In this document: piece by piece, positions 1-5,845 of the stretch
How the letters are laid out: each line of letters starts with the position of its first letter
How positions within the stretch are numbered: position 1 is the stretch's first letter
From: JACDAV01 sp036556145
Lineage (GTDB): Bacteria > Chloroflexota > Limnocylindria > Limnocylindrales > CSP1-4
Assembly (NCBI GenBank): GCA_036556145.1
Contig: DATBKB010000118.1
Span: forward strand, 1 to 15,700
Reading direction: 5' to 3'
DNA length: 15,700 nucleotides
Position numbers and translations under genes: made by a program
The notes under the pieces: model-generated
What the model was told of the DNA's origin: nothing
The model's database searches: none
What the model saw: only the letters and a program-made list of their open reading frames with translations

Positions 1-602
1 TCGGGTTGGAGCTCGATGACCGGGGGCAGCATCCGGCCGGTGGTGGGACGTCCGCTCGCGCACGCCCGTTCGGAGACCAGGATGTTCAGTGCGGTGGTGA
101 CACGGGTCGGCGGCGGGTAACGCGGGTCGAGCGTCCAGAACGCCAGCCCGAATTCGGCTCGGAATGCGACGTTGAGCTGGCACTGGGTGATCCCCTGAGG
201 CCGCCAGCCGGGCCCCGCCCGCTCGACGTCGATCTCGAGCCAGCCGAATTCCGCATCGACGTTGGCGAGGAACGCGATCAGGTCCTCGTTGCGGGCCACG
301 AGCCGCCACGTCAGGTCGCGGGCCTGCGGGAACTCGGTACCGAACATCTCGATGCTCGCGCGCAGCGCGTCGTACTCCGGGCCGGCACGCTTCTCGGCGC
401 CGGCCGGGCCGTCGAGCACGGCCGCGTCGAAGGCGGGGCCCGCGCAGCTGGCCTGCCGGTTGGCCGCCGGCGGGACGGCCGGCGGCAATAGCTCGGGCTC
501 GGACGGCCACGTGTTCACGGGCGTTTGGGCACCGGGCATCTGAGCACAGCCGGCAAGGAGCACGGCGGCGCAGGCGATGGCGAGAACCGTCCGGACGCCC
601 AT
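1..602 (-). CDS. Putative lipoprotein of unknown function (3' end off window)
   Basis: This minus-strand frame is open from an ATG at 602 to the left edge, giving 200 residues without a stop. The first 19 residues form a lipoprotein signal: an Arg at position 4, a hydrophobic stretch (VLAIACAAVLLAG) and a lipobox LAGC whose Cys19 would be lipidated. The mature part starts with a Pro-rich spacer (residues about 22-48) and continues into a globular region with Cys53, Cys141 and Cys181, which could form disulfides outside the cytoplasm. I do not recognise the family. The motif WRLVARNEDLIAFLANVD and a Trp-containing core (GWLEIDVERAGPGW) may help a search. A weak AGGG lies about 8 nt before the ATG. 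The CDS is incomplete, so total length is unknown. The plus-strand open frames across the same DNA have no start signal and look like shadows. Confidence 0.8.
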   Translation of the reverse strand, partial: MGVRTVLAIACAAVLLAGCAQMPGAQTPVNTWPSEPELLPPAVPPAANRQASCAGPAFDAAVLDGPAGAEKRAGPEYDALRASIEMFGTEFPQARDLTWRLVARNEDLIAFLANVDAEFGWLEIDVERAGPGWRPQGITQCQLNVAFRAEFGLAFWTLDPRYPPPTRVTTALNILVSERACASGRPTTGRMLPPVIELQP

Positions 603-840
603 GTCGGAACCCTGCCATGGCCGTGCCCCTCCGCCAAGGGGCTGACAGCGCCGGCTTGTTTCTCCAGGGGCAAGCAACGTCCGTCGGCGTGGGCTTCCGT
701 CGACGCGCCTTTCGCGTGGCGAAACAGGCGTCGAAAGAAGGGGCCGGGGGCAGGCTTCCTCCGACGTTACGTTCCTCTGAGGAAACAGGCCGGACCGGCC
801 AACACGGAGCCGCCGAAGAGAAGGCCGCTACGATCGCGGC
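603..840. other. Intergenic region with several hairpins between divergent genes
   Basis: This 238-nt gap separates the divergently transcribed lipoprotein and oxidoreductase genes, so both promoters should lie in it. It contains a perfect 6-bp stem GCCCCT/AGGGGC at 625-642, about 22 nt before the lipoprotein start. A longer bulged stem lies at 702-732 (GACGCGCCTTTCGC against GCGAAACAGGCGTC), and a small TTCC/GGAA palindrome lies near 770-784. GAAACAGGC occurs twice. None has a T-tract, so none looks like a Rho-independent terminator. I could not match the region to a riboswitch class and see no coding frame with a plausible start. Confidence 0.4.
829..834 (+). promoter_or_regulatory. Putative -10 element for the oxidoreductase gene at 841
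   Basis: TACGAT, preceded by GC, ends 6 nt before the GTG start at 841. A transcript starting the usual 6-7 nt downstream of a -10 box would begin at or next to the GTG, which implies a leaderless mRNA. This agrees with the lack of a well-spaced Shine-Dalgarno sequence (the nearest purine run, AAGAGAAGG, is about 16 nt away). No clear -35 box is visible. Confidence 0.4.
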
Positions 841-1725
841 GTGGACTTCGGGATCGCGCTGCCGAACTTCCGGCCCGGGTCGAGCCGCGAGGGCATCGAC
901 GCCGCGGCCGAGGTCGCCGAGCAGCTCGGCTGGTCGACGTGCTGGACGACGGACCACGTCCTCGTGGACCGCGCCAACACCAGCGAGTACGGCCGGATCT
1001 ACGAAGCGATCCTGACGCTCGCCTGGGTCGCCGGGCGGCACGAGAAGATCAAGCTCGGGACGAGCGTCATCGTGGTCCCGCCGCGGAACGCGATCGTGCT
1101 CGCGAAGGAGCTCGCGACGCTCGACGACCTGTCGGGCGGCCGCGTCATCGCGGGCGTGGGCGTCGGCTGGAACCGGGCCGAGTTCGCGAACATGGGCATG
1201 GCCGATCGCTTCAAGGTCCGCGGCGCGTACCTCGACGAGACGATCCGGCTGTGGCGGCACCTCTGGTCCGGCTCGACCGAGCCCTTCCGTGGCCGCTTCC
1301 ACGCCTTCGACGACTTCGTCTTCGAGCCGCTGCCGGCCCAGGGCGCCGCGCTGCCGATCTACGTCGGCGGGGGCTCGAAGCCGGCGCTCGAGCGGGCGGG
1401 GCGCCTGGCGGACGCGTACCACTCGAGCGCCGTCGGCCCTTCGAAATTTGCCGAACGGGCGTCGGTCGTCCGGGCGGCGGCCGAAGCGGCGGGTCGGCCG
1501 GCTCCCGCACTGACCGCCCGTGTCCGCGTTCGCTTCGACGAGGCGAAGGGCGAGGGCTACGCGATGCGCGGTAACCCGGAGCAGATCGCGGCCGAGGTCC
1601 GGGCCTGGGCCGCCGTCGGGGTCACGCACCTCGCGCTCTGGCTCGGTCCGCGGGATCCGCAGGGCGTGGTCGCCGCCGCGGAGCGGTTCGCCCGCGAGGT
1701 GGCGCCGCGATGCGAGACCCGATGA
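841..1725 (+). CDS. LLM-class F420-dependent oxidoreductase (luciferase-like TIM barrel)
   Basis: The 294-residue product is a luciferase-like monooxygenase (LLM) fold flavin/F420-dependent oxidoreductase. It starts with the usual first strand (MDFGIALPNF), then AAEVAEQLGW leading to WTTDHV (residues 36-40), the beta-strand IKLGTSVIVVPPRN (70-83), the LDDLSGGRVIAGVGVGW block (94-110) and a C-terminal GNPEQIAAEVRAWAAVGV segment. The GVGVGWNRAEF block and the length resemble the Rv2161c-like group of probable F420-dependent oxidoreductases. That is family knowledge; cofactor and substrate cannot be read here. It is a cytoplasmic enzyme, probably acting in redox turnover of an unknown small molecule. 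The start is GTG at 841, chosen because the first strand begins at residue 2 and a putative -10 box ends 6 nt upstream. It appears to be a single-gene unit, with 196 nt before the next gene. Confidence 0.85.
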   Translation: MDFGIALPNFRPGSSREGIDAAAEVAEQLGWSTCWTTDHVLVDRANTSEYGRIYEAILTLAWVAGRHEKIKLGTSVIVVPPRNAIVLAKELATLDDLSGGRVIAGVGVGWNRAEFANMGMADRFKVRGAYLDETIRLWRHLWSGSTEPFRGRFHAFDDFVFEPLPAQGAALPIYVGGGSKPALERAGRLADAYHSSAVGPSKFAERASVVRAAAEAAGRPAPALTARVRVRFDEAKGEGYAMRGNPEQIAAEVRAWAAVGVTHLALWLGPRDPQGVVAAAERFAREVAPRCETR

Positions 1726-1884
1726 GGCCACCCGTCGCGCACCCGATACCACGCCGGCGACCGACCTGTCACGCTCGTTCCAGCGGCCGCCGGGAGGCGG
1801 TTGGCCGGCCCGCGTGTCGACTCTCGGCACCACGTAATGGCGGCCGGGGAGGATCGACACAACGGGCAGATAAGGGCGGTGCGC

Positions 1885-1890
1885 TAGTCT
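1885..1890 (+). promoter_or_regulatory. Putative -10 element for the secreted caspase-like gene
   Basis: TAGTCT, preceded by GC, lies 31 nt upstream of the GTG at 1922. The implied transcript would start near 1897 and contain the purine run GAGAGGGGGG (1911-1920) as ribosome site. It matches the gcTANNNT pattern seen before the genes at 841, 4882 and ku. No -35 box is obvious. Further upstream, 1787-1800 can form a short CCGCC/GGCGG stem that may belong to the end of the preceding transcript. Confidence 0.35.
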
Positions 1891-1921
1891 AGGCGGCCTC
1901 GCCGTCGAGTGAGAGGGGGGA

Positions 1922-3862
1922 GTGACTGTTCGCGTGATGCGTTTCGCGCCCCGGGTACTGGCGCTGCTCTTCGCGCTCAGCGTGGTGCTGCCCGCCGCTG
2001 CCCTCGGCGCCGAACGCCCAGCTCCCAAGGTCGTGGTCATCGTCGGACCGGTCGGCGAGGCAACCGGTCGGTACCTCGCCCGCGGCGAGGCCGCAGCGCG
2101 CGAGGCGGAGCGGTTCACGCCCAACGTCACCCGGGTATTCACCCCGAACGCGACCTGGCCGGTCGTCCGACAGGCGCTCCAGGGTGCCTCGGTGGTCGTC
2201 TACCTCGGCCACGGCAACGGCTGGCCGAGCCCGTATCGCAGCGAGCTCTACCCGCCGACGCAGAACGGCTTCGGGCTCAATCCCTTCGCCGGCGCGGGCG
2301 ACGATGTCCACCAGTACTTCGGTGAGGGCCGCATCGCCGCCGAAGTGAAGCTCGCGAAGAACGCCGTCGTGGTGCTCGGCCACCTGTGCTACGCGAGCGG
2401 CAACACCGAGCCGGGCCTCCCGGAGGGCACCGAGGCCGACGCCCGCCAGCGAGTCGACAACTACGCGGCCGGGTTCATCAAGTCCGGTGCATCGGCGGTG
2501 ATCGCCGACGGCGAGCTGTCGCCGGCGTGGTACGTCGGGCAGATCCTGGCCGGCAAGCGCTCGGTCGAGAAGATCTGGAACGCGTCCCCGAGCCGCAACG
2601 GCCACACATTCCGTTTCCAGAGCGTCCGCAGCCCGGGCTTCGTCGCGGCGATGGACCCCGATCGCGCCGACGGCGGCTTCTTCCGGTCGCTCGTCGCCCG
2701 AACCGGACTGCGCGCCGGCGACATCACTGCCGGCGCGACGGCGGCCGCGGCGCTTCCCCCGATCGCCACCGAGCCGGCCGAGCCGACGCTCGTCGGGACC
2801 GGCGTGACGCTCACGACGCCGTACCTCAAGGGTCGGCTCCTCACGGGCGGCGACGCGACGCTGTGGATCCCCTTCACGGCCGAGCGCTCCGCGCGCGTGC
2901 CCGCGATCACGGTCGGCGTTCGCTGGGATCCGATCGACGTGGCGGCGGAGCAGCCCGCCGAATCCCCGCCGGGCGACCCGCAGGTCGAGCCCGCGCCCCC
3001 GGTGGTCGAGCCGAGTCCATCGGCTGAGCCGGCTGCATCGGCCAGGCCCGAAGCATCGGCCAGGCCCGCGGCATCAGCGGAGCCGGCTGCATCGGCCGAG
3101 CCGGCCAAGCCGCCCAAGCCAACGCCGCCGGCCGATCTCTCCGGCGATCCGTTCGCCGCGCCGCCCGCCGCGCTCGAGTCGCCGAAGCCGCGCGCGAGCG
3201 GGCCGCCCGCGGGCGCGCCCCAACCCGCGAAGGAAGAGGAGGAGATCCGGGTGTCGCTCGTCGAGCCGGAGCGACTGGGATCGGTCGTCGAGCCGGTGAA
3301 GGCGACCGCAGGCCCGACCCGCATCGTCGTCAAGCTCAAGCTCCCGGAGCAGCCGGGGCGCTACCGCCTGGCGCTCACGCTCCACGACCGCACCGGCGTC
3401 GCGTTCGACGCGGCGACCCAGGCGCTCCTGCCCGGCCTGTTCATCCGAATCAGCGGCGAGGTCGCCGCCGAGTACCTCGTCCCGTCGACCGCGAAGGCGG
3501 TCGCCGGCGAGCGGTTCGAGGTCAAGGCGGGCGTCGTGAACCTCGGTGCGAAGGTCTGGGGCCGCGCCGGCATCAACGGCGGCACGCCGCGCGACAGCGA
3601 ACCGGCGCGGCGCGCGACGCTCGTCGGCCATTGGGTGACCCTCGCGGCCGGCGGCGACTCGCCGGCAGCCGACATGCGGGTGCTGCTCCCCGCGGGTCTG
3701 GCGGGCGGCGGCACGGCCCCGGCGCGACTGATCGGCACCGCGCCCACCACGCCGGGCGAGTACCTCCTGGTCGTCGACATCATCGACCCGGACCTCGGCT
3801 CGCTCGCGGCCAAGGGCGTGAAGCCGGCGATCATCCGCGTCACCGTCGAGGCCGCCTCGTAG
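1922..3862 (+). CDS. Secreted protein with caspase-like His/Cys motif, Pro/Ala linker and beta-rich C-terminus
   Basis: The 646-residue product starts with a Sec signal peptide (Arg-rich start, hydrophobic LALLFALSVVLPAA, cleavage near ALGA at about 30). Residues 36-270 show a clan CD-like layout. A strand (KVVVIVGP) leads to a second strand ending VVVYLGHGNG with His97, then a strand ending VVVLGHLCYASG with Cys156, followed by FIKSGASAVIADG. The HG and C after two hydrophobic strands match the dyad spacing of caspase/gingipain/CHAT-type domains; peptidase activity is inferred. Residues 340-440 are Pro/Ala/Glu-rich and disordered-looking. Residues 445-646 are beta-rich, with an Ig-like region (GRYRLALTLHDRTG; FIRISGEVAAEYLVPS). 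GTG 1922 has GAGAGG about 5 nt upstream; GTG 1934 or ATG 1937 in frame are alternatives. It probably acts outside the cell or at its surface. The 3' end overlaps the convergent HTH gene by 23 nt. I do not know a named family. Confidence 0.8.
   Translation: MTVRVMRFAPRVLALLFALSVVLPAAALGAERPAPKVVVIVGPVGEATGRYLARGEAAAREAERFTPNVTRVFTPNATWPVVRQALQGASVVVYLGHGNGWPSPYRSELYPPTQNGFGLNPFAGAGDDVHQYFGEGRIAAEVKLAKNAVVVLGHLCYASGNTEPGLPEGTEADARQRVDNYAAGFIKSGASAVIADGELSPAWYVGQILAGKRSVEKIWNASPSRNGHTFRFQSVRSPGFVAAMDPDRADGGFFRSLVARTGLRAGDITAGATAAAALPPIATEPAEPTLVGTGVTLTTPYLKGRLLTGGDATLWIPFTAERSARVPAITVGVRWDPIDVAAEQPAESPPGDPQVEPAPPVVEPSPSAEPAASARPEASARPAASAEPAASAEPAKPPKPTPPADLSGDPFAAPPAALESPKPRASGPPAGAPQPAKEEEEIRVSLVEPERLGSVVEPVKATAGPTRIVVKLKLPEQPGRYRLALTLHDRTGVAFDAATQALLPGLFIRISGEVAAEYLVPSTAKAVAGERFEVKAGVVNLGAKVWGRAGINGGTPRDSEPARRATLVGHWVTLAAGGDSPAADMRVLLPAGLAGGGTAPARLIGTAPTTPGEYLLVVDIIDPDLGSLAAKGVKPAIIRVTVEAAS
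3014..3103 (+). repeat. Five-unit 18-bp tandem repeat coding an (A/E)ASA(E/R)P linker
   Basis: Five consecutive 18-bp units encode SPSAEP, AASARP, EASARP, AASAEP and AASAEP (residues 365-394 of the secreted protein). The DNA core is GCATCGGCC followed by AGGCCC or GAGCCG, with third-position changes between units. The repeat stays in frame because the unit length is a multiple of three, so gain or loss of units would only change linker length. It lies within a longer Pro-rich linker between the caspase-like and C-terminal parts. Confidence 0.85.
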
Positions 3863-4568
3863 GTCTTCGGACCCGTTGCCGAGCGCCGAGGCGGCGTCCG
3901 GCCGTCCCGATCGGCATGAACGAGAGGCCCGCAATGGGACTCGACGGATCCCGAAGCCAGGCCCGCATCCCCGTGCCGTCGGCGCGGAAGGCGGTCGCGA
4001 GAAACGCCGCATGCATGCCGACCCGCCGCCGGTTCGTCGTCCCATCCGCCACGATGACCCAGGCTCCGACGGTGCGAACCGACAGACCTCGCTCCGCGCC
4101 GACTTTGACCGCGAGCCGCCGCTTCCGATCAATGCTGGCGACGAGTTCCTGTGGATCGACGATGTCCGACTTCAACTCGATCACGAGGAGCGCGCGGCTC
4201 CGCGCATGCCAAGCCAGGATGTCGATCACGCCGCGCTCGCCGTAGATCGAGAACGACACCTCGGGGCTCAGCGCCCACTCCGGCCAGTCCCCGAACCTCC
4301 GAGCGACGGCCTCGTGGAGCGCGGCGTGCCTCGCGTTGACCGCGCGCTCGAGGTCGCCGCCGCGCCACCGCGGGACCAGATCGATGCGGATCTCGAGCAC
4401 GGCCGCGATGGCTCGTACCGTCTCGAGCGACAGCCGGCCCAGGTGGCCGCGCTCCATCCGCGAGATCGTTGGCTGCGACACCCTCGCCGCTTGCGCCACG
4501 TCGATCTGCCGCAGCCCGAGTCGCACGCGAATCGCGCGGATGCGAGCGCCAACCTGAACGTCGTCCAC
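3840..4568 (-). CDS. XRE-family HTH protein fused to a PD-(D/E)XK-like domain
   Basis: The 242-residue product has an N-terminal Cro/C1-type helix-turn-helix (about 7-60): RIRAIRVRLGLRQIDVAQAA, then VSQPTISRMERGHLGRLSLE as the recognition helix region. Residues about 75-175 carry a nuclease-like core: SPEVSFSIYGERGVIDILAW (Glu103, Asp116), then LLVIELKSD (Glu131, Lys133), giving the D-x(n)-ExK signature, followed by SIDRKRRLAVKVGAERG. Helix-turn-helix proteins with this kind of GERG-ID-ILA/ExK module occur in many high-GC bacteria as uncharacterised proteins. DNA cleavage is not established. The C-terminal end is Arg-rich. The GTG at 4568 is the earliest possible start, because an in-frame TGA lies about 27 nt upstream. 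No strong Shine-Dalgarno is visible. The 3' end overlaps the neighbouring convergent gene by 23 nt. It could be a transcription factor with a degenerate nuclease domain; self-regulation through the adjacent repeats is speculation. Confidence 0.85.
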   Translation of the reverse strand: MDDVQVGARIRAIRVRLGLRQIDVAQAARVSQPTISRMERGHLGRLSLETVRAIAAVLEIRIDLVPRWRGGDLERAVNARHAALHEAVARRFGDWPEWALSPEVSFSIYGERGVIDILAWHARSRALLVIELKSDIVDPQELVASIDRKRRLAVKVGAERGLSVRTVGAWVIVADGTTNRRRVGMHAAFLATAFRADGTGMRAWLRDPSSPIAGLSFMPIGTAGRRLGARQRVRRPTRRPRR

Positions 4569-4727
4569 GTCGGGAGCATGCCGAGGCAGGCTTCACGCCC
4601 GGTTCGTCCCCACTTATGCACCCGCGGGATCTTCGGCGAGTCGCAGGCGCTGCGGCGTGCGGACCGCTCGCTTCGTATGCCTGCTGGGGTGCATCGGAGT
4701 GCTCAAGAGACCGGCTTCGGGGCCGAG

Positions 4728-4764
4728 GCACCCACCTACCAATCCTCGGGTGCATGTCTGGGCA
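4728..4764. repeat. 37-bp direct repeat, copy 1, with inverted arms
   Basis: This copy begins GCACCCACCTACC and ends GGGTGCATGTCTGGGCA. The arms GCACCC (4728-4733) and GGGTGC (4748-4753) are inverted and 14 nt apart. It differs from copy 2 at three of 37 positions. Read as minus-strand RNA, the seventh stem pair is G-U here and G-C in copy 2, so pairing is kept on that strand but broken (A against C) on the plus strand. Confidence 0.8.
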
Positions 4765-4777
4765 AAGGCCATGCCAC

Positions 4778-4814
4778 GCACCCGCCTGCCAATCCACGGG
4801 TGCATGTCTGGGCA
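4778..4814. repeat. 37-bp direct repeat, copy 2, with inverted arms
   Basis: This copy starts exactly 50 bp after copy 1 and shares 34 of 37 bases with it. The inverted arms are perfect over 7 bp here: GCACCCG (4778-4784) and CGGGTGC (4797-4803), with a 12-nt loop containing CCAATCCA. The shared tail TGCATGTCTGGGCA follows the right arm. It may be an operator repeated at a fixed spacing, or two hairpins in the leader of the minus-strand HTH gene. Confidence 0.8.
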
Positions 4815-4849
4815 GCAAGGGGCCGAGCGCATGCAATCGGCTTCGGGGC

Positions 4850-4855
4850 TACGCT
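4850..4855 (+). promoter_or_regulatory. Putative -10 element for the oxidoreductase operon
   Basis: TACGCT, preceded by GC, lies 26 nt before the GTG at 4882. A transcript starting near 4862 would carry the ribosome site GGAGG (4869-4873) in a leader of about 20 nt. The element sits 35 nt downstream of the second 37-bp repeat, so proteins bound at the repeats could affect it. No -35 box is clear. Confidence 0.4.
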
Positions 4856-4881
4856 GGCGCCTCTCGACGGAGGTTTGTCTC

Positions 4882-5844
4882 GTGCCTGCTGCCCCGATCA
4901 AGGCCGGCGTCCTGCTCTGGAACCAGTACACGGACTGGCCGAGCCTGCGCGATCACGCGGCGCTCGCCGACGGGCTCGGCTACGACTCGCTGTGGACCTG
5001 GGACCACCTCTATCCGATCGTCGGGTCGCCCAACGGGCCGATCCTCGAGGGCTACATGACCCTCGCCGGCTGGGCGGCGGTGACGAAGAAGGCGACGCTC
5101 GGCCTCATGGTCGGCGCGAACACGTTCCGCAACCCCGCCCTCGTCGTGAAGATGATCACGGCCCTCGATCACCTCTCCGACGGCCGCGCCGTCCTCGGCA
5201 TCGGCGGCGCCTGGTTCGAGACCGAGCACAAGGCCCTCGGCATCGATTTCGGTTCGGGCTTCGGGCAGCGGCTCGACTGGCTCGACGAGGCTGTCGAGCT
5301 CATGCGGACGATGCTCGACGGCAAGCCGGCCACCGCCCGAGGGCCGAGGTACAACGCGAAGAACGCGCGCAACGACCCGCCGCCGCTCCAGAAGCGCCTG
5401 CCGATCCTCATCGGCGGGGGCGGCGAGAAGAAGACGCTGCGGACGACCGCCCGCTTCGCCGACGGCTGGAACATCTCGTGCGATTCGGTCGAGTTCGTCC
5501 GCCACAAGGACTCGGTCCTCCGGCGGTGGTGCGAGGAGGTCGGCCGTGACGAGAGCGAGATCGAGCGGACGCTCAGCTCCGGCTCGGTCGTCATCCGCAG
5601 GTCGGAGGCCGAAGCGCGCAAGGTCGCCGACGCGATGAGCAAGCACAACCCCGGCTGGGGCCGCGGCCCGACGCGAACGACGACGTCGGAGGCATTCATC
5701 GAGGAGTTCAGGCCGTACGTCGAGCTCGGGTTCCGCCACATCTACATCGACCAGCCCGCGCCGTTCGACGCCGAGACCATCGAGCGCTTCGTCACCGAGG
5801 TCAAACCCGGGCTCGAGAGCGCGGTCACCGCCGGGGTCGGCTGA
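4882..5844 (+). CDS. LLM-class F420-dependent oxidoreductase, Rv1855c-like group
   Basis: The 320-residue product is a luciferase-like TIM-barrel oxidoreductase. Visible landmarks are the first strand AGVLLWNQYTDW (8-19), AALADGLGYDSLWTWDHLYP (26-45), a conserved EGYMTLAGWAA block (56-66), LGLMVGANTFRNPALVVKM (73-91), LDHLSDGRAVLGIGGAWFE (95-113) and LPILIGGGGEKKTLR in the second half. The WTWDHL plus GIGGAWFETEH pattern fits the Rv1855c-like group of probable F420-dependent enzymes; the cofactor is family inference and the substrate is unknown. The start is GTG at 4882, with GGAGG at 4869-4873 giving 8-nt spacing. Longer upstream in-frame starts would run through the repeat region and are rejected. 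It is the first gene of a three-gene unit, its stop ending 1 nt before the DUF72 start. It is not a close paralogue of the oxidoreductase at 841: their motif blocks and lengths differ. Confidence 0.88.
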   Translation: MPAAPIKAGVLLWNQYTDWPSLRDHAALADGLGYDSLWTWDHLYPIVGSPNGPILEGYMTLAGWAAVTKKATLGLMVGANTFRNPALVVKMITALDHLSDGRAVLGIGGAWFETEHKALGIDFGSGFGQRLDWLDEAVELMRTMLDGKPATARGPRYNAKNARNDPPPLQKRLPILIGGGGEKKTLRTTARFADGWNISCDSVEFVRHKDSVLRRWCEEVGRDESEIERTLSSGSVVIRRSEAEARKVADAMSKHNPGWGRGPTRTTTSEAFIEEFRPYVELGFRHIYIDQPAPFDAETIERFVTEVKPGLESAVTAGVG

Positions 5845-5845
5845 C

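Larger units (their letters stand above)
4569..4881. other. Divergent intergenic region with repeats; no gene
   Basis: This 313-nt stretch lies between the starts of the minus-strand HTH-nuclease gene and the plus-strand oxidoreductase gene. It carries two 37-bp direct repeats, four copies of GGGTGCAT (one inverted, 4616-4623; the others at 4687, 4748 and 4798), and two exact copies of CGGCTTCGGGGC (4712-4723 and 4838-4849). The oxidoreductase's putative -10 and ribosome site lie at its right end. Frames that read through it (for example one starting at 4657) have no start signal or family similarity. Confidence 0.7.

Noticed and set aside
6..491. Plus-strand open frames over the left edge
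   Set aside because: The minus strand of the same DNA codes a clean lipoprotein signal and a coherent protein; the plus frames are Arg/Gly-rich shadows without a start signal.
1787..1800. CCGCC/GGCGG stem as a terminator for the first oxidoreductase gene
   Set aside because: The stem is short and has no T-tract; such stems are common by chance at this GC content.
4728..4814. The two 37-bp repeats as a small CRISPR array
   Set aside because: There are only two copies with a 13-nt gap between them, no spacer-length interval and no cas gene nearby.
4657..4881. Longer N-terminus for the second oxidoreductase (ATG at 4657)
   Set aside because: It would translate the 37-bp repeats and lacks a ribosome site; GTG 4882 has GGAGG at ideal spacing and starts the family's first strand.
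3876..5549. Long plus-strand open frame (557 codons) across the HTH gene, the repeat region and part of the oxidoreductase gene
   Set aside because: Its composition is Arg/Pro-rich shadow sequence. It is antisense to a recognisable HTH protein and out of frame with a recognisable oxidoreductase.
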